Positions 16,510-24,168 of a stretch of DNA of 64,000 nt are shown piece after piece. Numbering within the stretch: position 1 is the first letter of the stretch; the number at the start of each line of letters is the position of its first letter. The stretch is taken from contig NZ_JAZHFS010000005.1 of NCBI RefSeq assembly GCF_036541405.1, positions 124,001-188,000 on the forward strand, given 5' to 3'. Position numbers and translations under genes: made by a program. The notes under the pieces are model-generated. The model saw only the letters and a program-made list of their open reading frames with translations, was not told the DNA's origin and did not search any database. This DNA comes from Clostridium_AD frigoriphilum. Its GTDB lineage: Bacteria; Bacillota; Clostridia; Clostridiales; Clostridiaceae.

Positions 16510-16944
16510 TTATGATATATTATTTGGGTTATTAATCTCATCACAATACATACATCTATATTCGCCTTTTTCTCTATTCGATAGATAAAAACTATGTTGA
16601 ATTTCTTGTTCTGTAGATGTAATACATCTTGGATTAATGCATTTTATTATGTTTTCAACATTGTCAGGTAATTTTAATTTAATTTTACTTTCAATTTTTT
16701 CTCCAGTTATTATATCTATTGTTATGTTAGGATCTATAAATCCTAAAACTGTATAATCTATATCAATCTCGTTTTCTATTTTAATTATATCTTTTCTCCC
16801 AAGTTTACCACTAGGTGCATTCATAATGAGCGCCACAGTAAATTCGGCTTTATCTAAACCTAAGTAGTTGAATATTTTAAGTCCTACACCAGCTTTAATA
16901 TGATCTATTACTATTCCTCTTTTTATACTATTTATACTTACCAT
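16510..16944 (-). CDS. pyrI: Aspartate carbamoyltransferase regulatory subunit
   Basis: A 144-residue subunit that binds CTP/ATP and joins PyrB trimers into an allosteric complex. The N terminus has GIVIDHIKAGVGLKIFNYL, the nucleotide-binding domain. The C-terminal zinc domain carries CINPRCI and CMYCDEI, the four zinc cysteines. Its ATG overlaps the pyrB stop by one base, and GGGGGC inside pyrB is the binding site. So the operon has feedback control at the enzyme in addition to the PyrR-type leader. Confidence 0.95.
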   Translation of the reverse strand: MVSINSIKRGIVIDHIKAGVGLKIFNYLGLDKAEFTVALIMNAPSGKLGRKDIIKIENEIDIDYTVLGFIDPNITIDIITGEKIESKIKLKLPDNVENIIKCINPRCITSTEQEIQHSFYLSNREKGEYRCMYCDEINNPNNIS

Positions 16945-17870
16945 TATTTATCAGCCCCCAAAAGTTTAGCAATAAGTGCCATTCTTACATACATACCATA
17001 CTTTGCTTGTCTAAAGTAACATGCCCTTGGATCAGTATCTAATTCCACAGCTATTTCATTAACTCTAGGAAGTGGGTGAAGTATTATCATATCTTTCTTA
17101 GCTTTTAGCATTTTTTCTTTGTTTAATATATAAATATCTTTAAGCCTTATATAATCTTCCTCATTAAAGAATCTTTCTTTTTGAACCCTAGTCATATACA
17201 ATATATCAAGATCTCCGATTACATCTTCTAATTTTTCAACCTCTTCAAATTCTATGTTATTTTTCTCAAGTACTTCTTCTTTAATATATTTAGGAATTTT
17301 TAATTCATTTGGAGCTATTAATATAAACTTAACATTTTCGTATCTTGACATGGCTTTTATTAATGAATGAACTGTTCTACCAAACTTTAAATCACCACAA
17401 ACTCCTATTGTTAAGTTTGATAATGTTCCTTTAATATTTCTTATGGTTAAAAGATCTGTTAATGTTTGAGTTGGATGTTGATGACCACCATCACCTGCAT
17501 TTATTACTGGCATTTGAGAATTCATAGCTGCAACCTTAGCTGCTCCTTCTTTAGGATGTCTCATTGCTGCGATATCAGCATAACACTCTACAGTTCGTAT
17601 AGTATCAGCTACACTTTCTCCCTTTGATGCCGAACTAGATTGTGCCTCAGAAAAACCTAACACCTCGCCTCCAAGTCTTAACATTGCTGCTTCAAAACTT
17701 AATCTTGTACGTGTGCTTGGTTCATAAAACAATGTTGCCAAAATCTTTCCATCACATATGTGAGAATAATCCTTAGGATTTTTAATTATTTCATCTGCAT
17801 AATCAAAAATCTCCTCTAGTTCTAGTAGTGATAAATCCATTGGGTCAATCAAATTTCTTCCTTTTAACAT
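16944..17870 (-). CDS. pyrB: Aspartate carbamoyltransferase catalytic subunit
   Basis: Condenses carbamoyl phosphate with aspartate. The 308 residues carry FYEPSTRTRLSFE near residue 49 (carbamoyl phosphate loop), GDGGHQHPTQTL near 126, and HPLPRVNEI near 266, all hallmarks. It is the first gene of the operon, and its ribosome binding site is embedded in a second PyrR-like loop (17883-17907). AAGGAGAGG lies before the ATG. Confidence 0.97.
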   Translation of the reverse strand: MLKGRNLIDPMDLSLLELEEIFDYADEIIKNPKDYSHICDGKILATLFYEPSTRTRLSFEAAMLRLGGEVLGFSEAQSSSASKGESVADTIRTVECYADIAAMRHPKEGAAKVAAMNSQMPVINAGDGGHQHPTQTLTDLLTIRNIKGTLSNLTIGVCGDLKFGRTVHSLIKAMSRYENVKFILIAPNELKIPKYIKEEVLEKNNIEFEEVEKLEDVIGDLDILYMTRVQKERFFNEEDYIRLKDIYILNKEKMLKAKKDMIILHPLPRVNEIAVELDTDPRACYFRQAKYGMYVRMALIAKLLGADK

Positions 17871-17882
17871 ATTATATCCTCT

Positions 17883-17907
17883 CCTTCTCAGTCTCTCGGA
17901 CTAAATT
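17883..17907 (-). promoter_or_regulatory. PyrR-binding loop covering the pyrB ribosome binding site
   Basis: Minus-strand RNA reads TTTAGTCCGAGAGACTGAG followed directly by AAGGAGAGG. AGTCCGAGAGACT is the PyrR-binding loop pattern. Because it abuts the pyrB binding site, bound PyrR could also block translation. Recognition is from the known consensus; binding is inferred. Confidence 0.7.
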
Positions 17908-17962
17908 TAAAGGTACATTAGCACTCTTAATATTGTGTTCATTTTATGACTTTTTTATAAAC

Positions 17963-17993
17963 AAAAAACGCCATCTCTGTTATGAGAAGGCGT
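17963..17993 (-). terminator. pyr leader attenuator terminator
   Basis: On the minus strand ACGCCTTCTC pairs with GAGATGGCGTT around ATAACA and is followed by TTTTTT. Its 5' arm (CCTTCTC) can instead pair with GAGAAGG next to the upstream PyrR loop, giving the antiterminator. It sits about 95 bases before pyrB. Confidence 0.85.
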
Positions 17994-18020
17994 AGTAATA
18001 ACACTTTAAATATCTACTTC

Positions 18021-18045
18021 CTTCTCGATCTCTCGGACCAAATTA
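18021..18045 (-). promoter_or_regulatory. PyrR-binding loop of the pyr attenuator
   Basis: Minus-strand RNA reads TTTGGTCCGAGAGATCGAG then AAGGAAG. It matches the PyrR anti-antiterminator loop and overlaps the GAGAAGG needed for antitermination. UMP/UTP-bound PyrR would stabilise it and favour the terminator. Confidence 0.8.
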
Positions 18046-18075
18046 AAGGTAATTTTTTATCTATGCTTTTGTCTT

Positions 18076-18104
18076 ATATTACTATATAATTTAGTCTTTG
18101 TCAA
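18076..18104 (-). promoter_or_regulatory. pyr operon promoter
   Basis: TTGACA (18099-18104) and TAATAT (18076-18081) on the minus strand with a 17-base spacer, upstream of the attenuator. Confidence 0.75.
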
Positions 18105-18351
18105 CATAATTTGCAATGCAGCTGTATTAACTTTTGTGTCTAGCATATAAATTATATTATTACATTTAGTCACCAACTATTTGAACATACTGTTCTAAAA
18201 TATATCATTCACACATACAATCTAATTAAGAACAATTCAGATATAGACAAGCCAAAATAAATAAGCATAATTGAAAATATACTTTAACCGATTGAGCATG
18301 TTTTAATACATTTATACAGTATAAATAATCTATAAATAGGGGGATATGACT

Positions 18352-18528
18352 ATGGATACTGGGATTACTCAATCTATTGCAGAATTACAACAAGCTGAAC
18401 AAAACTTTAAATATGCAGATCCTGAGTTTGTTGCCATTGCAATAATGCAGCTATTAGCTGCTAGAATGAAAGTTGATATCTTATTAAGACTAAAGAAACA
18501 AAACGGAGCCACTTCAATTGATCCATGA
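18352..18528 (+). CDS. Small conserved-looking helical protein
   Basis: A 58-residue protein without a recognised family. It is predicted helical, with QSIAELQQAEQNFKYADPEF then AIAIMQLLAARMKVDILLR, and has no cysteine and no membrane segment. ATG at 18352 has AGGGGG 8 bases upstream; an ATG six bases earlier is too close to it. It is alone on the plus strand between the divergent pyr operon promoter and the convergent dhaM. The good binding site and amphipathic composition support a real gene. The form resembles small helical proteins common in clostridia. Confidence 0.6.
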   Translation: MDTGITQSIAELQQAEQNFKYADPEFVAIAIMQLLAARMKVDILLRLKKQNGATSIDP

Positions 18529-18583
18529 ATCTAATCTATTTGGTGATAATGTCTTCATTATATAAATGCTTATCGTATAATAT

Positions 18584-18973
18584 TTATGACATTTTATGAA
18601 GACATAATTTCTTAACTGCCTCTTCAATTCGGTGTAAACCTTTACCAATACTACTGTCTACGGCTATGGTAATTGCTCCTTCAACTAGTGCAACGTCTAA
18701 AACCTTCACATTTTTCTGCATCTCATCTGTTAATGATTCAATCGCCATTTGAGCATTCATGCATGCACTACCAAGGTCAAATAACACAACAACCCCGTCC
18801 TCTGAGTACACTTGTTTTATTGCTACAATTATTTTTTCTAAATCCGTTCCAAGTTCATTATCGCTAGTCCCTCCAGCGGATGCAATAGGTACATTTTTTG
18901 CCATTTGAAGCGCTAATTCTTTTACCCCTTCCGCTACCTTACTACTATGTGAAACTATCACAATTCCTACCAT
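18584..18973 (-). CDS. dhaM: Dihydroxyacetone kinase phosphotransfer subunit
   Basis: A 129-residue PTS EIIA-mannose-fold protein that relays phosphate from HPr to the ADP held by DhaL. It starts VGIVIVSHSSKVAEG, with the phospho-accepting His near residue 9. GGTSDNELGTD and VVLFDLGSACMNA follow. It lacks the HPr and EI domains found in E. coli DhaM, as in Gram-positive forms. It is third in dhaKLM, 3 bases after dhaL. ATGTCTTCAT within its 3' end pairs with an inverted copy 37 bases beyond the gene, which may form the transcript end. Confidence 0.93.
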   Translation of the reverse strand: MVGIVIVSHSSKVAEGVKELALQMAKNVPIASAGGTSDNELGTDLEKIIVAIKQVYSEDGVVVLFDLGSACMNAQMAIESLTDEMQKNVKVLDVALVEGAITIAVDSSIGKGLHRIEEAVKKLCLHKMS

Positions 18974-18976
18974 TTA

Positions 18977-19627
18977 TTACACCTTACTTTCATTTATGTT
19001 TTTTACTTCTTCAAAAATAGTATTTAATATTAAATAACTTGAAGTTGCACCTGCATCTTGATGACCTATACTTCTTTCGCCAAGATAACTAGCTCTTCCT
19101 TTAGTAGCAATTATAGTTTTTGTATATTCAACGCCTTGCATTGCACCATCTTTAGAAGCTTTTAGAATCCCAAGTGCTGTTTGTCCTGCATTCTCTGCTT
19201 TTTTCATAGCAACAATTGCTGGCGCCAAGGCATCAATCATTGTTTTTTCTCCCCTTTGAGCTTTTCCACGCATCATAACTCCGCCAAGGGCAGCTTCGAG
19301 TATCTTAATATAATCTTTAATATCAATATCCGATTTACCATTAATGGCGGCCGACGCTTTCATAAATGCTGTGCCATATAATGGCCCTGCTGCTCCTCCG
19401 ACATTCGATACTAGTGCCATACCTGTTTTCTTAAGAATAACTCCGATATCAAGTCCATCATCATCCTTTAATTTTGTTACAACTGCATTAAACCCTTTAT
19501 TCATGTTTATTCCATGATCCCCATCACCTATAGCTGCATCAAGCTCACTTAAATAAAGCTTGTTTTTTTCAAGTACTTCTGCAATTTTATTTAAAATTAA
19601 TATTACTTGTAATCCTGTAATGCTCAT
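18977..19627 (-). CDS. dhaL: Dihydroxyacetone kinase, ADP-binding subunit
   Basis: A 216-residue subunit that holds ADP as a permanent cofactor and transfers phosphate from DhaM to dihydroxyacetone bound on DhaK. The Mg-ADP site DAAIGDGDHG is near residue 30, and NVGGAAGPLYGTAF, GEKTMIDAL and GRASYLGERSIGHQDAGA are typical blocks. The start at 19627 is chosen because AAGGAAGG sits upstream of this ATG and the family begins here; the frame is open for 12 more codons. It lies between dhaK and dhaM. Confidence 0.94.
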   Translation of the reverse strand: MSITGLQVILILNKIAEVLEKNKLYLSELDAAIGDGDHGINMNKGFNAVVTKLKDDDGLDIGVILKKTGMALVSNVGGAAGPLYGTAFMKASAAINGKSDIDIKDYIKILEAALGGVMMRGKAQRGEKTMIDALAPAIVAMKKAENAGQTALGILKASKDGAMQGVEYTKTIIATKGRASYLGERSIGHQDAGATSSYLILNTIFEEVKNINESKV

Positions 19628-19689
19628 TTTCTCACATCCTTCCTTATATTTAAGCGTTTTCATTTTAGATATCTTAATTTGTTATGTTA

Positions 19690-20688
19690 CTATAACACTT
19701 TTAATGCTGGTGTATCTGCCTGTGCATCCAAAAGAACTTTTAATTCATCATCTAGTTTTAAAAGCGTAACAGAACATCCTGTCATTTCAAGAGAAGTCAT
19801 AAACTCACCAACAAAAGTTTTATAAACTTTTATCCCCTTTTCTTCTAACATCTTATAAACTTTTCTATTGACGATATATAACTCCATTAGTGGAGTTGAT
19901 GCAAGTCCATTGACCATAACAGCAACCTCATCTCCGCCCGTAAGTGTCATATCAGTTAATATTTTTCCTACCATATTATCTACTAGTTCATCAACAGGTT
20001 TAATTGTTTGTCTATGAGTGCCTGGCTCTCCATGAATACCGATACCAATTTCAATTTCATCCTCAGCTAGTGTAAAGTTAGGTTTTCCAAGTGCAGGGAC
20101 TATGCAAGGTGTTAGTGCAATTCCCATACTTCGTACATTATCAATTACCTTTTGTGCTACCGCCTTAACTTCTTCTAAACTCGCTCCTGTTTCTGCTTTT
20201 GCACCAGCTATTTTATGCACAAATACAGTTCCAGCTACCCCACGTCTTCCTGCTGTAAAAAGACTATTCTCAACTGCTACATCGTCATTAACAACGACAC
20301 TTGCAACTTTTATATCTTCCATTTGTGCCATTTCACTTGCCATTTCAAAATTCATTACATCTCCTGTATAGTTTTTAACAACCAAAAGAACTCCTGCTCC
20401 TCCATTAACGGCTTTTATAGCTTCATATATTGGATCTGGAGCAGGTGACGTAAATACCGGCCCTAAAACCGCTGCATTTAGCATTCCATGTCCTACATAA
20501 CCTGCATGTGCTGGCTCATGACCACTTCCCCCTCCACTAACTAAAGCAACTTTCCCGGATATTGGTGAAACTTTTCTAACAATTACGTTCGCATTTTCAA
20601 GTTTTCTAATATAAGTTGGATGTGCCATTACCATACCTTCTAACATCTCTTCAACAACAGATTCTGGGTTATTAATTAATTTTTTCAT
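19690..20688 (-). CDS. dhaK: Dihydroxyacetone kinase, substrate-binding subunit
   Basis: A 332-residue subunit that binds dihydroxyacetone covalently through a histidine. VALVSGGGSGHEPAHAGYVG near residue 47 and the region GEPGTHRQ near 218 (substrate His) are visible. The length is standard. AGGAGAATATAA precedes the ATG. It is the first gene of a dhaKLM operon. No dhaS, dhaR or glycerol dehydrogenase gene is nearby, so control is not visible. The operon would let the cell use dihydroxyacetone or glycerol via the PTS. Confidence 0.95.
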   Translation of the reverse strand: MKKLINNPESVVEEMLEGMVMAHPTYIRKLENANVIVRKVSPISGKVALVSGGGSGHEPAHAGYVGHGMLNAAVLGPVFTSPAPDPIYEAIKAVNGGAGVLLVVKNYTGDVMNFEMASEMAQMEDIKVASVVVNDDVAVENSLFTAGRRGVAGTVFVHKIAGAKAETGASLEEVKAVAQKVIDNVRSMGIALTPCIVPALGKPNFTLAEDEIEIGIGIHGEPGTHRQTIKPVDELVDNMVGKILTDMTLTGGDEVAVMVNGLASTPLMELYIVNRKVYKMLEEKGIKVYKTFVGEFMTSLEMTGCSVTLLKLDDELKVLLDAQADTPALKVL

Positions 20689-20800
20689 TTATATTCTCCT
20701 CCATTCATTATAAAGTTAATCATACCTTATATCTTCTACAAATGAGTGAGCATTCCTCCAAATATTCAGACTATTTATTTTAAAGTTTGAATATGTCCCA

Positions 20801-20849
20801 AAAATGTTAAGGCAAGAATAATTTTATATTATCGTCGCCTTAACATTTT
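20801..20849 (-). terminator. Rho-independent terminator
   Basis: AAAATGTTAAGGC and GCCTTAACATTTT form a perfect 13-bp stem around a 23-base loop, with TTTTT on the minus strand. It ends the lipoprotein transcript and insulates dhaK. Confidence 0.7.
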
Positions 20850-20875
20850 GCATTTATGTTCAAAGATTTTTAATT

Positions 20876-21361
20876 TTACTTAGAAGCTTGTGTGCTCTTC
20901 ATAGCTGCCTGCACCTTTGTGTTTATTGTATTAGCTTGCACTTGTGTAATCACTTTGCTAGTAACTAATGATGCTAATTGATTATTTTTAGAATTTGATC
21001 CTTCTGTTGGTTTTGTACCACTTGGTTTTTCACCCTTAGCAGGTGCACTACCAGTTGGTTTTTCGCCACCCTCTTTAGCTGTACCACTTGGTTTTTCGCC
21101 ACTTGGCATAGCTTTTGCGACTACAGCAAGAACTTTGTCAGACTGAGATTGTGTTATTGTTTTATCTGTAACTAACGCTTTAAGAACAGTTGTGTACGTC
21201 GTTTTCATTGTCGATGAATCAGGTTTTGATGTTTCTGTAGTTGCAGTTGAAGCTGTTGATGTCGTAGTCGCAGCTGTTGTTTTTGAACCACATCCAACAA
21301 ACATTGCCATAGTTATAGACGCAGCTATTAATATCGATGTTATTTTTTTAGCGTTTTTCAT
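20876..21361 (-). CDS. Low-complexity lipoprotein with GEKPSG repeats
   Basis: A 161-residue exported lipoprotein of unknown function. The N terminus KNAKKITSILIAASITMAMF ends in a lipobox, VGC. A Thr/Ser/Ala-rich linker follows. Then comes a helical unit (LVTDKTITQSQSDKVL), a hydrophilic tract with three GEKP(S/T)G-like repeats, and a second helical unit (LVTSKVITQVQANTIN) that looks like a copy of the first. The start at 21361 gives a standard signal peptide; an ATG five codons upstream is possible. It is flanked by terminators, so it is a single-gene unit. Confidence 0.75.
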   Translation of the reverse strand: MKNAKKITSILIAASITMAMFVGCGSKTTAATTTSTASTATTETSKPDSSTMKTTYTTVLKALVTDKTITQSQSDKVLAVVAKAMPSGEKPSGTAKEGGEKPTGSAPAKGEKPSGTKPTEGSNSKNNQLASLVTSKVITQVQANTINTKVQAAMKSTQASK

Positions 21362-21619
21362 TTTTGCACCATCCATTTTAGTTTATTATTTTTTTCGTGT
21401 TTATAATAAAATATTTAATAAGTTTCTATATATTTATAGTAGCAGTTAATTATTGCAAAATTATCAAATAAACATGTAAACTTTATGTGGATTTATATAT
21501 CTTAAAATTATTTATATTTTACTATTTAATCTATTAAGTGATTAGAATCTGATAAATTGTCTATAATCTAAATAGACCAACCTATTATTTGATTAAAAAA
21601 CTTAATAAACTGATTAAAA

Positions 21620-21655
21620 CAATACTGCACTAGGTTCCCCCTAAGTGCAGTATTG
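21620..21655. terminator. Strong hairpin, likely bidirectional terminator
   Basis: CAATACTGCACT and AGTGCAGTATTG form the stem, followed by TTTTTT on the plus strand. It lies downstream of the tRNA cluster and upstream of the lipoprotein gene. Confidence 0.6.
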
Positions 21656-21701
21656 TTTTTTATTTTATGTAAATTGCAATCAATTTTATATGAAGAAATA
21701 C

Positions 21702-21740
21702 AAAAAAAACAGCAAGTTCTACATTTCTGTAAAGCTTGCT
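21702..21740 (-). terminator. Terminator of the tRNA cluster
   Basis: On the minus strand AGCAAG and CTTGCT, extended by TACA/TGTA pairs, are followed by GTTTTTTTT. It lies 14 bases after the last tRNA. Confidence 0.75.
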
Positions 21741-21753
21741 ATATCATAGTTTA

Positions 21754-21830
21754 TGGTGCGCCCAGAGGGAGTCGAACCCACGACCTTCAGATTCGAAGTC
21801 TGCAACTCTATCCATCTGAGCTATGGGCGC
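21754..21830 (-). tRNA. tRNA-Arg (TCG anticodon)
   Basis: Cloverleaf read on the minus strand: acceptor GCGCCCA/TGGGCGC, anticodon stem GCAGA/TCTG(C) with loop CTTCGAA giving anticodon TCG, T-loop GGTTCGA-type, and encoded CCA. It reads CGA/CGN arginine codons. Confidence 0.93.
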
Positions 21831-21849
21831 ATAATAAATTAATTTTTAA

Positions 21850-21880
21850 AAAGTCCTTAGTATAAATACTAAAGACTTTT
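21850..21880 (-). terminator. Hairpin inside the tRNA cluster
   Basis: AAGTCCTTAGTAT and ATACTAAAGACTT pair almost fully, with T runs on both strands, between tRNA-Gly and tRNA-Arg. It may end or reduce read-through into the last tRNA. Confidence 0.5.
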
Positions 21881-21882
21881 TT

Positions 21883-21956
21883 TGGAGCGGGTAGAGGGAA
21901 TCGAACCCTCATAATTAGCTTGGAAGGCTAACACTCTACCACTGAGTTATACCCGC
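21883..21956 (-). tRNA. tRNA-Gly (TCC anticodon), copy 1
   Basis: Acceptor GCGGGTA/TACCCGC with encoded CCA. Anticodon stem TTAGC/GCTAA and loop CTTCCAA give TCC. The second copy at 22448 differs at only a few positions. Confidence 0.94.
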
Positions 21957-21962
21957 GTATTT

Positions 21963-22037
21963 TGGAGCGGAAGACGAGATTCGAACTCGCGACGTCCACC
22001 TTGGCAAGGTGGCACTCTACCACTGAGCTACTTCCGC
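21963..22037 (-). tRNA. tRNA-Gly (GCC anticodon)
   Basis: Acceptor GCGGAAG on the 5' side with encoded CCA. Anticodon stem CCACC/GGTGG and loop TTGCCAA give GCC. It reads GGC and GGT. Confidence 0.94.
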
Positions 22038-22077
22038 ATGTATAATTTCTAAATAATGACTGCCTTATAAATAGTAA

Positions 22078-22162
22078 TGGTGCAGGTGAAGGGAGTTGAA
22101 CCCATACACCCGAAGGCGCTAGATCCTAAGTCTAGTGCGTCTGCCAATTCCGCCACACCTGC
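22078..22162 (-). tRNA. tRNA-Leu (TAG anticodon)
   Basis: Class II tRNA of 85 bases with a long variable arm. Acceptor GCAGGTG with encoded CCA; anticodon stem CTAGA/TCTAG and loop CTTAGGA give TAG. Confidence 0.94.
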
Positions 22163-22177
22163 ATATTATTACTATTT

Positions 22178-22253
22178 TGGTGGCTTACCGGAGAATCGAA
22201 CTCCGGACACCATGATTAAAAGTCATGTGCTCTACCAACTGAGCTAGTAAACC
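22178..22253 (-). tRNA. tRNA-Lys (TTT anticodon)
   Basis: Acceptor GGTTTAC/GTAAGCC with encoded CCA. Anticodon stem CATGA/TCATG and loop CTTTTAA give TTT. Confidence 0.94.
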
Positions 22254-22285
22254 ATATTAATTTATAGCAAACATAAATTTGAAAA

Positions 22286-22362
22286 TGGGGTGGACGATGG
22301 GACTCGAACCCACGACAACCAGTACCACAAACTGGCGCTCTACCAACTGAACTACGTCCACC
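22286..22362 (-). tRNA. tRNA-His (GTG anticodon)
   Basis: Anticodon stem CCAGT/ACTGG and loop TTGTGGT give GTG. The extra 5' G (position -1) opposite C73, a mark of tRNA-His, is encoded at 22362. CCA is encoded. Confidence 0.94.
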
Positions 22363-22365
22363 ATA

Positions 22366-22442
<77 letters not shown>

Positions 22443-22447
22443 ATATT

Positions 22448-22521
22448 TGGAGCGGGTAGAGGGAATCGAACCCTCGTAATTAGCTTGGAAGGCTAACACT
22501 CTACCATTGAGTTATACCCGC
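22448..22521 (-). tRNA. tRNA-Gly (TCC anticodon), copy 2
   Basis: Near-identical to the copy at 21883. Anticodon loop CTTCCAA; CCA encoded. The two copies are a tandem-type duplication within the cluster. Confidence 0.94.
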
Positions 22522-22534
22522 TTATTAATTTAAA

Positions 22535-22610
22535 TGGTCGGGGTGACAGGGATTGAACCTGCGACCTCATGGTCCCAAACCACGCGCGCTCCCAGCTGCG
22601 CTACACCCCG
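22535..22610 (-). tRNA. tRNA-Pro (TGG anticodon)
   Basis: Acceptor CGGGGTG with encoded CCA. Anticodon stem CGTGG/CCATG and loop TTTGGGA give TGG. It is the first gene of the cluster in transcription order. Confidence 0.94.
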
Positions 22611-22844
22611 ATATTCATTAAACATCCATAAAATCATTTAATGTTCTAAATTAACTTTCTCGTCTTATTCATTGTATTTAATGAATTTTTCCGACGACAT
22701 GGATTATTTTACACCATATATATTAATACGTCAATACCTTTTTTATAACTTTTATATATTTTAATAAGAAAACAGTATTATTATGCAAATAAATGTTACA
22801 TTTCATACTAAGTTCACGTGTAAATACTCTTCTAAATTATTAAG

Positions 22845-23315
22845 TTAAAATCTTATCACCTTCGGTTTTATAGTTCCCTTATTAATACTTATAATAGCGT
22901 AACTCCTATCCCCATCTCTTGGAAGTGATGCGCTACCAGGATTTATATACCATATTCCTTCTTCAAAATCCATTTTTGCAATATGTGTGTGTCCATATAA
23001 AACTATGTCAGCCCCTGTTTCTAATGCTTTATATCTAAGTCCAGACAAATTTTCTTTTACGCCATATTTATGCCCATGTGTTAAAAAAATCTTTTTCCCA
23101 CCAACTTCTAAAAGCCTATCACTTGGTACACTTCCAGAAAAATCACAATTTCCTTTTACATTTATTATATCGCCCTTATAATACTTTTTTATAGCAGCTA
23201 TGTCGTCTACATTATCGCCTAAGTGGATTAATACATCTACTCCCTTTATTTCCTTCTCTAGCCTCTCTATGCTACTAATAACCATATGTGTATCACTTAT
23301 AACACCTATTTGCAT
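22845..23315 (-). CDS. YfcE/MJ0936 family metallophosphoesterase
   Basis: A 156-residue calcineurin-like phosphodiesterase. The metal ligands are in order: GVISDTHM near residue 5, HLGDNVDD near 32, KGNCD near 54, LTHGHKYGV near 76 and LYGHTHIA near 105. Such small enzymes hydrolyse phosphodiesters in vitro with Mn2+ or Ni2+; the physiological substrate is unknown. It follows rdgB by 72 bases on the same strand, the usual clostridial order, so both are likely one operon. GAGGGTGATT precedes the ATG. Confidence 0.9.
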   Translation of the reverse strand: MQIGVISDTHMVISSIERLEKEIKGVDVLIHLGDNVDDIAAIKKYYKGDIINVKGNCDFSGSVPSDRLLEVGGKKIFLTHGHKYGVKENLSGLRYKALETGADIVLYGHTHIAKMDFEEGIWYINPGSASLPRDGDRSYAIISINKGTIKPKVIRF

Positions 23316-23387
23316 TTTGAATCACCCTCTTCACTAATAAATCTTACTTTGTCCTATTCTTTTTTATGCTTATGATAATTATATTTA

Positions 23388-23984
23388 CTATACTAAATCT
23401 TTAAGTTCAATCTTTAATTTATTTAATGCCCTTCCCCTATGACTAATAGCATTTTTTTCATCAGCGTTCATCTGAGCAAATGTTTTTTTGTATTCTTTTA
23501 CATAAAATAATGGGTCGTACCCAAACCCTTCCTCACCTATAAATTCAGATGTGATTACTCCATCCACTTCGCCCTGCACTTTTATTATTTTATCTACATT
23601 AACTATAAGTACCATTACACAAATAAATTTAGCCTTCCGCTCATGCTCACTTGCACCATCTAGAAGATATAATAATTTTTCATTATTTGCTAGATCGTCT
23701 CCATGAACACCCGCAAACCTAGCTGAAAAAACTCCTGGTGCTCCATTTAACGATTCCACAGCTAAGCCTGAATCATCCGCGAGTACCATGTTCCCGTCAG
23801 CTATCTTGTAAATTTCACTAGCCTTTATGTATGCATTGTCAATAAATGTACTTCCTGTTTCGTCTACATCTATATTGATATTAGCTTCTTTTAAAGATAA
23901 TATTTCAAAATCAAACTCTGATAAAATCTCCTTTATCTCTCCAATTTTATGATCATTATTACTGGCAATTATTATTTTCTTCAT
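23388..23984 (-). CDS. rdgB: XTP/dITP diphosphatase (RdgB/HAM1)
   Basis: Removes non-canonical purine triphosphates (dITP, XTP) from the nucleotide pool. The 198 residues start IIIASNNDHKIGEIKEIL (the family S/T-x-N-x-x-K motif). LADDSGLAVESLNGAPGVFS is the conserved metal/substrate block, and GFGYDPLF and SHRGRALNKL are C-terminal signatures. AAAGGAGATAAGT precedes the ATG. It is first in an operon with the phosphoesterase. Confidence 0.95.
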   Translation of the reverse strand: MKKIIIASNNDHKIGEIKEILSEFDFEILSLKEANINIDVDETGSTFIDNAYIKASEIYKIADGNMVLADDSGLAVESLNGAPGVFSARFAGVHGDDLANNEKLLYLLDGASEHERKAKFICVMVLIVNVDKIIKVQGEVDGVITSEFIGEEGFGYDPLFYVKEYKKTFAQMNADEKNAISHRGRALNKLKIELKDLV

Positions 23985-24168
23985 ACTTATCTCCTTTATC
24001 TATACTACCTATAGTTCTCTTTTATTATTATCTATAATTTGTTTTAAGTCATCCCAATTTAATTTTGAAGCCTCATTTAAATTCTTCCTTCTAATTTAAT
24101 AAAACTAGCACATTTTAGTAAATGTAATCATATTATCTATATAAGGACTAATATATGGTGGTGATATA

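Noticed and set aside
17963..18045. T-box leader for the pyr operon
   Set aside because: No T-box sequence or specifier loop; the AGTCCGAGAGACT loops match PyrR sites instead.
21653..21865. 70-codon plus-strand frame
   Set aside because: It is the antisense of a tRNA-Arg gene and a terminator; such frames arise from structured RNA genes.
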